A stretch of DNA of 64,000 nt from Cannabis sativa (GCF_029168945.1 NW_026870038.1:620001-684000), one strand, 5' to 3'. Numbered from the stretch's first letter, positions 36,924 through 48,689 are shown. Notes: generated from the letters alone by a model not told the origin. A program made the numbers and translations.

Positions 36924-37399
36924 AGTGTGAATATGGATGTGAAGGAGACATAAAAATCAGATTTTTGGATATATACTCGTCTACAGACGTGTCATACATG
37001 CATTATCTACAAAAAAAAAATGATTTTTTTAAGAAATTTTATTAGAGTTTGTTTGATCATACACATGTCTTTAATCTACACCATACATTCCAAATGAACG
37101 GTTTAGATTAAGTGAGGTTTCTTTGTTCCGCATGGGGGCCTGTTCTTTTCCGTAGATAAGTTTTATCTTCTACTACTACGTATACACTACAACAAATAAT
37201 TTGGGTAACAATTTATATATTTTTTCTTCCTAAAAAAAATAATTTTAGTGCATAAATGCTATAAATGTGCATTTTTTCTAATAAAATTTAACTAACATTA
37301 ACATGAAAAATCAGCTATATTTACAATATAGTACATAAGTTTTTTGAAAATATAATCTTAAAAAACAAGAGCTAGACGTTAAATAAATCTTGGACAAGT
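36924..37399. other. intergenic DNA beyond the PSRP1 promoter
   Basis: Mixed to AT-rich, with no gene recognised. CACTACAACAAATA at about 37187 looks like the end of a CACTA-type element, but no matching opposite end was found. Confidence 0.4.
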
Positions 37400-38030
37400 C
37401 TTCTTTTAAAGAATTTTTCTCTTATTCAACGAAGTTCTTCATCTTATTCTAAGAACAATAAAAGAATATTAAAATAAAAACTAAAACTTAGTAAAACATT
37501 GTAAATTTTCTCACAATAAACACTCTTCACACAAATCTCAAAATATAAAATAATAAGACTTGAAGAGATGAGAACGATTGACAGCTCTCTAGATCTTATT
37601 TATAGCATATAAAAATTCTAGAAACAGCCACAATACATTTTTTACAATTGTATGAAACTTCATTAAAATAAACCCTGATTTGCAGCGATTGAAACACACT
37701 CTGTAGTGACAACTCAAACGGAACCAACAAATTTTTCATGTAGAGCCAAGATCACGAATTTAATTTTATTTCTTGCTATAAAATGATTACACAATTTACT
37801 ATATACATAGCAAAATTAAAAATATCAAATCTCAATCATTTAGGATCAGTTACACTATATATATAAACTATTTATTCAAACATTCCATAAAGAGAATTAT
37901 TTTTCTCTTATCAAAACAATTCCTAAACAATATAGTACAGCCATAAAACGTCATTTACCACAAGAAAAATATATTTAAGTGAATTAAATATTCATAATAA
38001 ATTAAATAATATTTTGACAACTAATTTATT
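37400..38030. repeat. dispersed repeat, copy 2 (LTR-like, related to 13080-13810)
   Basis: Landmarks match the copy at 13080-13810: a 5' half with TCTCACAATAAACACTCTTCAC and ATTTATAGCATATAAA, a central ACAATTGTATGAAACTT, CTATATACATAGCAAAATT, and the end AATTAAATAATATTTTGACAAC. It is non-coding and likely an old solo LTR. Confidence 0.45.
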
Positions 38031-38426
38031 AGAAAATGACTTTACCATAGTAACACTTAGATAAGATAGTTTGTTAAGGTTCTTGATCTTTTCTACTACT
38101 CTCTCGATTAACAAAGCTTTATTCATTTCGTCCTTATCTCTTATCTCTGTCTTCATCTTCGTTTGCATCTTCTAACCCTAATAAGCATGAACACCATATT
38201 CATGGCCTTGAAATTTATTATAACAAATTAAAATTAGACTTGGGAGACACGTCCATGTCACTGCCCAACATTCCTAATTATTCCAAACCCTATATATAAA
38301 GTGCTCCACTTCATATCAATGGGGATTAGCTTATTGGTCACATATTTTACTTTGTTCAATCTTACTCTCATTTTTATTATGTAGGCGCCAACTCCAAATA
38401 TCAAAAGAAACCTAATTAAGATAAGA

Positions 38427-38690
38427 TTGAAAGGGCTGAAGATACAACTTCAAGAGATGTTGGATCTAGGGTTCACTCAATCCGGTGTGTCGCCCTTGGG
38501 AGCTCCAATTTTATTTGTAAATTAGAAGAAGGAGGAGACTCTTCGAATGTGTATTGACTATCGGGAGCTGAACAAGTTAACTATTAAAAACAAATACCCT
38601 TTGCCTAGAATTGATTATCTGTTTGATCAACTTCAGGGTAAAACGGTATTCTTCAAAACTGATTTAAGGTTTGGCTATCATCAACATGTG
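38427..38690 (+). pseudogene. Ty3/gypsy reverse transcriptase fragment
   Basis: The + strand reading gives LQEMLDLGFTQSGVSPLGAP, then [20 protein letters not shown] and [10 protein letters not shown]. These are the conserved N-terminal blocks of gypsy RT, where [15 protein letters not shown] and DLRSGYHQ are standard. A stop codon interrupts at 38524-38526. The fragment ends abruptly after the YHQ block, before the catalytic YxDD, with no LTR seen nearby. Confidence 0.85.
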
Positions 38691-39181
38691 CGTTTTTATC
38701 TTTTCAATCCCTCAATGGCTATATAAAGAGTGAAATTCAGTTGATTTCAGGCAATTTAGAAGGAAATAAACAACAGTCTATAGATACGAATTTCAGAGAT
38801 CAACTGCAATACTAGAGGTATTCTTCAGAGATTTTTCAGCATTCTTTTCTTCTCTATTTTCTTCTCTTTTCTTAAGTTAATATGTGTGATTTTGCTCTCA
38901 TAAATATATGTAGCTAAACACTTAATTAGGGTTTAGATGGATATTGTTGACATTATTTTATGGTTTTAATATGATTTTATCTTCCCTCAATTTCTATGTA
39001 TTCTATTTCATTCATACTTAATTATTTTTAATTGTTTGGTCATCAATTAATTGCTTTTATAATTTTGATGCAAGATCTGAGAAGTGGGTGTCAATTATGT
39101 TATAGTGAAATAGAACTGAATTATTAAGAATTTTCCAAAAGTATGTGAGAAGTATGTTATAACTACTATATATATTATATA
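38691..39181. other. unassigned AT-rich DNA
   Basis: No coding frame. Sequence at 39060-39180 resembles the leader-type DNA seen near 48190 (GATGCAAGATCTGAGAAGTG versus TTCGAAATCTGAAAAGTGAG). This is a weak hint of shared LTR ancestry. Confidence 0.35.
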
Positions 39182-39415
39182 GGACTTGTTTGGTACGACG
39201 TATTAGGTTGTATTATATTGTATTGTATTATATTAAATTGAGTTATATATCATACTTTTATATAATACTATGTTAAATTTTAATTTATACTTAAATATTA
39301 TATATTTATATGCCTATAAAAATCGTATCCCATATAATTTTATATAAACGTATAATATAAAATATAATTCAATATAATATTAAACGGTATAATATGACAT
39401 ACCAAATGAATTCAT
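39182..39415. mobile_element. MITE-like AT-rich palindromic element
   Basis: GACTTGTTTGGTACGACGTATTA at the left mirrors TAATATGACATACCAAATGAATTC at the right. The interior is (GTATTATATT)-type and largely self-complementary. No clean target duplication is visible. Confidence 0.6.
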
Positions 39416-39897
39416 AATAAAAAATAAAATATAATTTCTCTAACTGCTCAAAATAGAAAACGCTCACACAAAAACATGAACAAAAGTGATGATGTTCCTT
39501 CCTAAAAAATTTCCTATATATTTATACCATCATAATAAAATTGTTTTTATATTGGTCCTAAAATTAGTGATTTGACAAATAACTCTCCTAAAATAAAAGA
39601 TAGTATCTAAAAAAAAAGCTGCGAGAGACCTAGAAATTTTACTCTATATTAATTGTTATAAAAAAAAATTCTATTTATTTTAAACAAAAATTATAATCAA
39701 TTTTATTAAATTTATTTAATTTTGTAGAGATTTAATTATTATAAAATTATTTGTGAGATTTTACTATTGTGGTGTATAATTATTAAATTAAAATATTTTT
39801 TTATTATTTTAAATGTATTTTTTTAGTGGGACTACAATCCCATAAGCTTGAAATTTCAACAAGAGTCCATAAAACTCATAGACTTACGATCTATTAG
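39416..39897. other. AT-rich intergenic DNA
   Basis: No coding or structural feature recognised. Confidence 0.5.
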
Positions 39898-40399
39898 AGT
39901 TAGTCCCACATTGCTAATGTGTGGAAATAAATTGTAATACATAAGATGAATGAGCTACTTTTCCTATTGCAAATTGGTTTTGAAATAGAACTCCATTCAT
40001 CTTATCTCTAAATTCTAATATGATATCAAAGCCACTTGTGATCCGTTGTGAGCCAAAGTGCTGTCGGTGGGCTATCTCCCCTTTAACCTCCATTTAAGAC
40101 TTTTTGACCATTGTGTTCCAATTTCTAATGTTTGGGTCTTTGACCTGTTTTAAAATCCACAAATTTCCCGATGTGTACACCCACAAATTTCTCGATATTT
40201 GGCCTTGTGGGATTCTTTCAAATGTCACGTTTGGTCCTGTGATTTCTTAAAGGTCGTTCGTTATACCCACACTTTCCAGGCCCAAACGTGAAGAAGTGTA
40301 TTAAAGTTAGTCTAACATTGCTAATGTATGCAGGGGCGAAGGCAGGATTAAATATTTAGGGGGGCCAATAATAAGCGCCACATGCAAAATAAAATTTCA

Positions 40400-40642
40400 T
40401 GTTATAAAATAATATAAAGTAGAAGAGAGGAAAGAAGAAGAAGATGAAGAGAGAAAGAGAAAGTGAATGAGAATTTCTGAGTTCTTTATTCCAATGGGGT
40501 GAACCCCTATTTATACAAATACAAGAGTGAGATATTAAGAAACTAAGAAAAAGGGAAACTAAGAAAAAGATGAATGTTGATTACAATTAATGGTAATAAA
40601 TAAAAGATTTGGACATCCACATAATTATTAATATTTATAACA
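40400..40642 (-). repeat. LTR (3' LTR of the non-coding element)
   Basis: TGTTATAA...TTATAACA, 243 bp, identical to 45667-45909. It contains GA-rich repeats and the phrase GGTGAACCCCTATTTATACA, whose reverse (TGTATAAATAGGGG) is a credible TATA region for element transcription. Confidence 0.9.
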
Positions 40643-40659
40643 CTCCTCCTTGGATGTCC

Positions 40660-41310
40660 ATAATAACTGCCTTATTAAAAATCTTGCTGAAAACTTGATC
40701 AAAGGAAAAAGAGTATAGTGTAAACTAACTCCCCCTCATTTAGGCATTTGTGGAGATCTTCTGATCGACAAAGTTCGATCTTGTCTGCCGTCTTCTCAAA
40801 TGTTGATGTTGGTAATAACTTTGTGAATAAGTTTGCAAGATTGACACTTGATTGAATATGTTGAACACCAATATGTATTTTCTTGAAGCGTATAAAGAAG
40901 AATTTCGTGAAATGTGTTCTAACTCTATCTCCTTCAATGTACCTCCTTTTAGTTGAGCGATGCAAGCAGTATTATCCATAGAGAACTGTTTGTGTTGATA
41001 CTTCTTTATTGAGTGCAATCCATATGTTTCCCGAATATGTTATGCCAATGATCTCACTCACACACATTCTCTACTTGCTTCATAAAATGCAAGTATGTTA
41101 ACATGATTTATAGTTGCCTCGTTAAAAACCTTGCCAGAAAAACCCAGTGGGACAAAATCTGAGCTAGGAAAAAGAGTACAATATGTATTTCATATTCATA
41201 ATTATTTGCAAGTTGCCTCGTTAAAAACCTTGCCAGGAAAACCCATTGGGACAAAACCTGAACTAAGGGAAAAAGAGTGCAACATGAATATGTCTCCCCC
41301 TCATGCACAT
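40660..41310 (-). repeat. three copies of a GTTAAAAACCTTGCC module
   Basis: Copies lie at about 40663-40740 (diverged, TATTAAAAATCTTGCTG), 41113-41211 and 41212-41310. The latter two form a direct duplication with a 99-bp period, sharing GTTGCCTCGTTAAAAACC, TGGGACAAAA and GGAAAAAGAGT. The first and third continue into CTCCCCCTCAT. The RNase H relic lies between copies one and two. Confidence 0.75.
40699..41018 (-). pseudogene. degenerate copia RNase H relic
   Basis: Two overlapping minus-strand frames contain MDNTACIAQLKGG and then VQHIQSSVNLANLFTKLLPT. These are the copia RNase H blocks (DN-ACI, then an H-I-x-S-x-x-N-L-A-D-L-F-T-K motif). They are out of frame with each other and the active DED set is not intact. 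It is the only protein-derived part of the 5-kb interior that I recognise. Confidence 0.75.
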
Positions 41311-44300
41311 ATGATCCATAATTCTTTTGGTGATAATAGATCTCATAAGATTATTGTTATCATTTTTAAAATATCACCATATATAATCTTTGATCATATA
41401 TTTTCTATAACTCTTCCAGAGTATGTATGGACTTCTAAATTATAGATGAGGGGTTCGTGGAACATTAATCTTTATCCAATTAATTGTATCATTCATGTGT
41501 ATATACAATCTTGTTCATACTAAAATTTAACATTTCAAGTAGATATGAACATAACACATTAATGGTACTATAAATTTTCATTTGTGACAATGATGGTACT
41601 CCAAGACCATATATTTATTCCATCTTGTTTTATGATCTTAATTTCCATATCAAATGATCATATATTTATAATTCTTGATACATATGAAGTACTTCAGGAC
41701 TTCAATACTAATGAACAAACTTTATACATTAATATTTCTCGAAATACAAAAGAAATAAAAGTTTGTTCTTCAATTAATCAAAAACTCTTCAAGAGTCTAT
41801 CACAACGTATAATTTACGTATTTATACTGCATAGACAACTATACGTATTTTTCAAACAATAATTTACTTACATGTCTTTATTTCATACAAAGATCTTTGT
41901 CATGTAGTGCGCGCGACTTTGAATTTATATCACTTAAGACATGTATTAAATTCTTCTAGAATTTTTAGATAAGGCTTATTTCAAAATCTCACTATATTAG
42001 GAGCTCCAAATAAATAACTTTTTGTTGCAACATTTATGTGACGCTTATAAATCCTCATAAAATATATTCCAGGCTATAATCAAATCATGATTATATTTTC
42101 TCAATATTTAAGCCTTACTTCAATCAATCTCATGTCTATGCAAACTTTGTACAGCAATTCATTATGTACAAATATATATATATGCAAATTTCTCATTAGA
42201 AATATTTATTTGCACACCCTACAGGTCTTACTTCACTTTATGTGAGTAAATTTGCCTGGATTGCGTCATAATATTTTGGCCAAAAATCAAAATGTATGTC
42301 GATAATTCTCGACAAATCTAATACCATGATCCTTGCTATCTCATGTTAATTTATTGCATATGCAAACATTCAATATTTATTGTCGACAAAAATTTCAATA
42401 AATGATAATTTCCTCCCATATTGACATAACTTATAGAGATCTCTTTAAATTACATATTTTTCAAATATGTTTATCATTTATAGGTACCTATATAGAATCA
42501 CTTCAGGGATTCAATTATGATCAAATGTGTTATGTCTAACTTCTCTTGGGAGTCTTTTCGAGTACCGTTTTCATCACGGTTATCATTTTAATACTTTATA
42601 ACATTAAGGTATCTCCATGAGTACCTCTAGATTTAACAACTTCAGGGCAAATCAAATGAACATTTATTAATAATTTCTACATTGTTCATTTACGCTTCAG
42701 GCGTTTTCAACTCATTCTATCTCAAATTTGAATAATATTGATTTGCAGTTGGTATATATCATTTTGAACTATATTGTTCTTATATACTTTGTGCAAGGAT
42801 CATTTTTCAAAAATTATCATCGATCCCAACTGCTTCTCTCCCCCTGATCGAGAGAATTTTTAAAAATTGTGATATCTAATAATATTAATATACCTGTAGG
42901 GATTTCAGTATATCACAATGAATCAATATTTGTTTAAACTCATATATACTATATGACATTGAACTTCAGGTTCAATAAACTTCAGTTTTAAGTTCAATCC
43001 TTATGAACTTAATTCATTTCTAAGAATGAGTCATACGTGTATAATTAGAAATACATAAATTTACACATTTTGTAAACGCATGATCATATAATCTTATCAC
43101 ATCGATAAGAAACTATGCAATAAAAATCTAACAATGGCTCAAGATTGTTAAAGAAATATAATTTAAATATTTTCTATGTGCAAATATATGCACATTCTTC
43201 TTTTGAGCCTTATAAATTAACAATGAGAAGAATCTTCTGGTTCTTCAACAAATTTTAGTCAAATTCTTTGACAATTTATTGCATATGATTGATCATGTCA
43301 AAAAATTCAATTCATGAACTTCAAGTTCACTATAATTTGTATTTCAATGAAACTTTCAAAAGGTAATGTAAATTCATTACAACATAATCATTACAAGTTT
43401 CATTTTTATATACACGAATAATATAATTATATTATTCTCCAAAACATATACACTCTTCATGAATCACTATCATCAATTCAATGATGTGTATAATTTAAAA
43501 GATACATGACAACTTCATCATGTTATTGTAATGGTCAAATAGATATAACCATAACATATCATTCATTTTTCCTGATATCTTTTTAACAAGTCGTCTAATT
43601 TATTAATAGACTATTCATCAGTCTAATTATCATGACTTGATATATTATATATTTAAATGTACAACAAGTACATATAATAAGTTCTTTATTATCACTTTCA
43701 TAACTAGATAAAAGTTACACATCTAGGTACATACAAAGACATTTTACTGCTCAAAGTAGCAATTGTATGTAAGACTTCTTCAGGAAGCTTTTCAACTAAT
43801 CATTTTGTGATTCTTTATCACTTTGATTATATTGGATCACTAACAAATATTAGTAAATTATATATCCACTTTTGGGAATATTCAAACTGAATTATATGGT
43901 AACTATATATTTACATATCATGTACCAACAATAGTTTGAAACTATTGATTTCAAGAAATAATAAAATATGTATATATTAATTTGCTTATGGCATTACCAA
44001 TATATGTGAAATCTATATTCTTTGAAATAGAATTTCATGTCTATTCATTCTCTTTAGGTAATGATATTTAAATATTCTAAATGTACAATAAGTTTGTACA
44101 ATTCACATTCTATTAAATAATCAAGTATACTTTTATCTTGATTATAAGTGTGTCCGTACTACAGGTACGCGACCACTATTATTCAATTCCACACATGATA
44201 TATAGATTTTATGCACTTTGATTGTGTGTGGTAGTTCATCTTTTGGTTGTTTCCAATTTCTTCTGGAAATATTTGAGTAGCAAACAATGCCATTGATTAT

Positions 44301-44963
44301 TTAAAATTATTACATTCACTTCGGGGAATGACGTTGAACAAGTAGAACATTATTATAAATTTCTTAAAAATTTATTACTTGTTCATATATAAAAAGAAAT
44401 TACTCAGCAATTTCTTTAACAATATTTCAAAGAATATATGAATGCAATTTTTTTGCATAGTCTCCAAGATGTATGCAAAATTTAATCTTTAATATATGTC
44501 AGATTCAATAATTTCCAACATTGCAAGTAATAACAATGTATAATAACATGACTAATACGAGTAACCTTTAAAAGTAATTGAATTCAATTCGTATCATTCT
44601 CTGCAGGGAATGATGAACAATAAATACATGTCTCATGTATTTAAATAACATTAGTCATGCTCATTGTTATTCTTATACTTTGATATTTCAATGCAATTTT
44701 CTTAACATTCTTTTTAGGTATTCAAAACCCACTATAAAATTGCATCAATAATAATCATTTTTAATGATTCTTTAGTTGTATTTACATAAATACAATCATT
44801 TTTTTTGACAAATATAAAACATTTACTTCAGGAAATGTTTGTCAAAATCTATATCGATATTAGATTACTTTTCATTGTCCTCAAAGAATACAAGAACATA
44901 TATATAAATATGTATTCATCTCTTTCATTATATATCCATCAACTATATAATGAATATTACGTT
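41311..44963. other. non-coding interior of the nested LTR element
   Basis: About 3.6 kb of AT-rich DNA with no recognisable gene. The heptamer CTTCAGG recurs at intervals (for example near 41692, 42503, 42643, 42706, 42966, 43782 and 44826), often beside TTTCTAATT/AATGA text. This suggests very old tandem-repeat ancestry. Confidence 0.55.
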
Positions 44964-45346
44964 TGCATAATCTTCAGAATATATGCAAGATTTTATTGAG
45001 GACGCATAATCATCAAGATATATGCAATATTTTATCGAGGATACATAATCTTCAGGATATATACAATTTTTTTATCGATGATGCATAATCTTCAGGATAT
45101 ATGCAAATATTTTATCGATGAAGCATAATCTTCAGGATATATGCAATATTTTATCGATGATGCATAATCTTTAGGATATATGCAATATTTTATCGATGAA
45201 GCATAATCTTCAGGATATATGCAATATTTTATCGATGATGCATAATCTTTAGGATATATGCAATATTTTATCGATGATGCATAATCTTTAGGATATATGC
45301 AATATTTTATCGATAATACATAATCTTTTAGATATATGTATAATTT
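44964..45346. repeat. 39-40 bp minisatellite, about 9.7 copies
   Basis: Units read TGCATAATCTTCAGGATATA then TGCAATATTTTATCGATGA, with small variants (TTTAGG or TTCAGA for TTCAGG; AGCAT or TACAT starts). Copies start at about 44964, 45003, 45042, 45082, 45122, 45161, 45200, 45239, 45278 and 45317. Outer copies are more diverged than inner ones. Confidence 0.92.
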
Positions 45347-45666
45347 ATATAGATTTTCTCTATCATATCATAGGCACACATATATTGTAAATATTATGAA
45401 TGATAAGAACATAATATATATATGAAATTAATAATAAATATATAAAAACATATACATACATATATAATATATAGATATATAGATAAAAAAAGAAAAAGGA
45501 AACCAAATGATTCTTGAAATTGTTTCAGTCAGATGAGTATATATATAAATATATATTTAGTGTATCGTGACTTTGAAACAATTCAAGAACTTTAACAAAA
45601 TACTTACATTGGGTCTTAGGCAGAGATTCATGCTTGAAGCTTGGGCAGAGACTCGTGCTGATAACG

Positions 45667-45909
45667 TGTTATAAAATAATATAAAGTAGAAGAGAGGAAA
45701 GAAGAAGAAGATGAAGAGAGAAAGAGAAAGTGAATGAGAATTTCTGAGTTCTTTATTCCAATGGGGTGAACCCCTATTTATACAAATACAAGAGTGAGAT
45801 ATTAAGAAACTAAGAAAAAGGGAAACTAAGAAAAAGATGAATGTTGATTACAATTAATGGTAATAAATAAAAGATTTGGACATCCACATAATTATTAATA
45901 TTTATAACA
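45667..45909 (-). repeat. LTR (5' LTR of the non-coding element)
   Basis: 243 bp identical to 40400-40642. The primer-binding-like CGTTATCAGCACG lies immediately inside on the minus strand at 45654-45666. Confidence 0.9.
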
Positions 45910-46520
45910 ATATTTATAAATTTTTATTTTTAGATGGTGTTAATTATATTTATTGGTGATCCAATATATTATTCTCCTAGATTCTATTTAAAACTTTTAT
46001 AAATATTATAAATTAAGATAAATATATAAAACTCATCATTTAATTAAAATTATCATACATATTTTTTTAAGTATCTTTAATTTATTATGTTAATTTATAT
46101 AGAACCACACTTGCACATATTCATTTAACTAATTATATATATTGTCTTTTTGAAATGTAATTAATCTTTTATTATTATCAAGAAAAATTATATTTTATTA
46201 TATATATTTAAATATTATTTTTATCTTTTTAAAATACATAGTTAACAATTCTCTTAATTTATTTGTATTGATTTTACTATATTTACATTTGACTTTTCAA
46301 CTTAGTTTTTTTATTTAATATTGGTTGTTAATTATTATTACATATGATATATTTCATTTGTAGAAAGCTAGGGGGGCCAAGGCCACCATAAATTCTAATG
46401 TACATCCGCCCCTGAATGTATGAAAATAAATTGTTATATATAAGACGAATGAACTACCCCTTCCATTGTTAATTGGTTTTGAGATGGAACAATTATTCAT
46501 CTTATCTCTAAATTCTAACA

Positions 46521-47123
46521 CGATCAAGGGCTTTAGAGAATTTTGTTTTAAGTTGGGCGAGAATGTAAAAAAACTTTATGAGAAGGTCAAATTCATAATT
46601 ATTACTAAATATAGAAATATATGCCCGAACCTAAAAATTAATATATAATTTCCCTATTTATCGAAAATGAATATGTCCGAACAAAATTAATATTTTTTTT
46701 AGTGAGATATGAAATCCTTAACTAAGTTTAAGTAAATTGGCATGATCAAATCAAATTTGAAAACTTCAACGTAAAATTAAATGGCTAGCTAGAGCTTTAT
46801 TCTCATGTACATGGTATTTGTTTGATTTACCGATTAAATATATATTTCTATTTTCTAAAAAAAAAAAACAATGTTAAAAACCTCAACATAAAATTAAAAT
46901 CAAATAATATACTTTAATATTCATTAATTTAATATATATATATATTTGTAATATTTATTTTCTTCAATATATTTCTTTTCCAAATTCAATTAAATGATTC
47001 CAACAAACTTAATTAATACAAAAAAATCCCTATGAAATGTTACATTTATAATTTGATTTGTCATTTTAAGGACCACAGTACGTAGTGGCCCAAGAACCAT
47101 CAGCCAAGGATTATGCAATATAA
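46521..47123. other. AT-rich intergenic DNA
   Basis: No supported coding or mobile feature. It includes a short poly-A run near 46858. Confidence 0.5.

Positions 47124-47167
<44 letters not shown>
47124..47167. repeat. (AAT)n microsatellite
   Basis: About 14 uninterrupted AAT repeats, followed by AAAT variants to about 47185. Confidence 0.95.
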
Positions 47168-47174
<7 letters not shown>

Positions 47175-47449
47175 AATAATAAATAATAGACTATTCCATC
47201 AAATCTCATAATTTTTTAACAATGTTATTGGGCTGTGGAACTATTGGAAAGAGTAAAACTTTTATAACAATGTTTCACAGTTGAATAAATTTTTGCAGTT
47301 GTACATAGTGCTATGATTTGAGCATCTAAGTTAATTGTTAGAGTTAGAAGGATCGAAATTCTAGTTTATGCAAGGAAGAAAACAGAGCATGAGTCAGCAG
47401 CATAGTGATTATCTGACAGCGTAGTTAGTTTTTTTTTACCTTACACGGG

Positions 47450-48680
47450 GGCGAGTAAGAAGCTAGTTTGGGGGAATTTGTTAGGCTAAAATTAGTCTAA
47501 GTTTCGGGTCATATTTTCGGTTAGTTTTCACTCTTTGTTTCTAGTTTTAGGACTATTTTACGCTTGATTCTTTTGTGTCAGGTCCCCGGGTGTTTAAAGA
47601 AAGTATTTACAAGAATTGAGGACAAGTGGTGAAAGAATTGAGAAGAAAAACCAAAAAAATATGTTGCTGCCAAATCCCGTCGCGACGGGACAATATCCCC
47701 GTCGCGACGGGAAGTGGCAGAGAGAAGTTCGAGAGAAAGTTGCTTAACCCCGTCGCGACGGGGGCATTGCCAGTCGCGACGGGGACCCCAGTGACGGGAT
47801 TTTTGGGCAGTTTCGTAATTTCACGAATTTTTAAGTTGAGACTTGGTTTAAATAGTGAGAGTTCGTGAAAATTAGGGATTATTCAGAATTGGAACCCTAG
47901 AAACAAAGGAGGAGGCTAGAAGAGCGGCTTGTGGCGATCCGGATCAATTGCTTCAACTAGTTCTTTCTCTTCTCTTTAATTTTTCTATGCTATTTTCTGT
48001 TTCAATATTAATTATGGATTTGATTATGGATGTTTTGAACTAAACTCCTATTTAAGGAGAATGATGAATGTTGTTTAAGTTTTTCCTAGTTAATGATTAA
48101 TTGCCATTCCTCCATCTTGATTGTGAATACTATTCATATTTGTGTTTAATTTCCATGTGCAAGATTGATCACCTTTTACATGTTTTATGATCTCAATTCG
48201 AAATCTGAAAAGTGAGAATAGAGAATGCTAAAATTGGATAGTCTAGGTTTTGATGTGAAACGAAAGTATTTACATAGCCTTTGTGACATTTAGATTATTG
48301 CTTAATGCTGATTTCATGTTTGTTTAATTAAGAGATTAATTAGAGAGCATGAGATTTAGAACCTAGAAGATCTGAAAAGAGCTAGGTTAATTCATAATCT
48401 GTCGTTCACTTCAAGAGAAGGATAGCATTTAAACATTAACATTGGTAACTTAACAACAGGATTCGTCTCCCTATTTTCTTATCTTGATTAATCTCCCTTT
48501 TGTTAGTTTTAATTTCCTGAATTGTTTTATTTAATTCATAAAAAGTATTCTTTTACCAGATAGAATCAATAGTATAATTTAGTAGTAATTAGTCCAATTC
48601 CCTGTGGTTCGACCTCACCTGTGTGAGTTTACTACTTGATTGCGTATACTTGCGTAGTGATTATAAATTTAGCAACAATT
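47450..48680 (+). repeat. probable solo LTR or LTR-proximal region of a gypsy-type element
   Basis: The 3' part contains CAATTCCCTGTGGTTCGACC and ACTTGCGTAG, phrases typical of the 3' end of Tat/Athila-type gypsy LTRs. The 5' part holds four copies of the palindrome-bearing GTCGCGACGGG motif (47687-47790). Neither a primer-binding site nor a partner LTR was found, so solo status is an inference and the ends are approximate. Confidence 0.5.
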
Positions 48681-48689
48681 AGTAACCTG

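Larger units (their letters stand above)
40400..45909 (-). mobile_element. young LTR retrotransposon with mostly non-coding interior (LARD-like)
   Basis: The two 243-bp LTRs (40400-40642 and 45667-45909) are identical over their full length by base-by-base reading, starting TGTTATAA and ending TTATAACA. The direction is minus: the primer-like CGTTATCAGCACG (45654-45666, minus strand) abuts the right LTR, and a purine tract AAGGAGGAG abuts the left LTR. The 5-kb interior has no reading frame above about 105 codons. Near its 3' end is a short degenerate copia RNase H relic. The rest is AT-rich repeats. Identical LTRs with a non-coding interior imply recent movement driven by another element's proteins. 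No 5-bp target duplication is visible (TTTCA left, ATATT right). Confidence 0.87.
40331..46414. mobile_element. hAT-like element, itself split by a younger LTR element
   Basis: The ends CAGGGGCGAAGGCAGG and CATCCGCCCCTG are inverted (CAGGGGCGGATG read from the right). A perfect 8-bp duplication, AATGTATG, flanks them (40323-40330 and 46415-46422). Inside each end is the GGGGGGCCA motif common to this hAT group. Without the inserted LTR element (40400-45909) it is about 575 bp, so it is non-autonomous. The duplication is inside the second repeat of the surrounding TRIM-like element. Confidence 0.88.
39898..46520 (+). mobile_element. TRIM-like element, split by a nested hAT-like element
   Basis: The first terminal repeat (about 39898-40020) reads GTTAGTCCCACATTGCTAATGTGTG ... 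CTTATCTCTAAATTCTAATA. It is followed by a primer-like TGATATCAAAGCC (40021). The second repeat starts at about 40314 and is cut after GCTAATGTATG at 40330. It resumes at 46423 with AAAATAAATTGTTATATATA and ends TTCTAACA at 46520. The internal part (40021-40313) is non-coding. Rejoining the two pieces of the second repeat (minus one target copy) restores similarity to the first repeat, which establishes the nesting order. Confidence 0.82.

Noticed and set aside
37187..37200. CACTACAACAAATA, resembling a CACTA end
   Set aside because: No inverted partner or three-base duplication was found within several kilobases.
44964..45346. Possible CRISPR-like array because of regular 39-40 bp repeats
   Set aside because: Units are contiguous with no unique spacers, and the genome is plant nuclear; it is a minisatellite inside a retrotransposon.
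47626..47868. 80-codon frame containing repeated PVATG
   Set aside because: The repeats are translations of the CGTCGCGACGGG palindromes; no start context or domain supports a gene.
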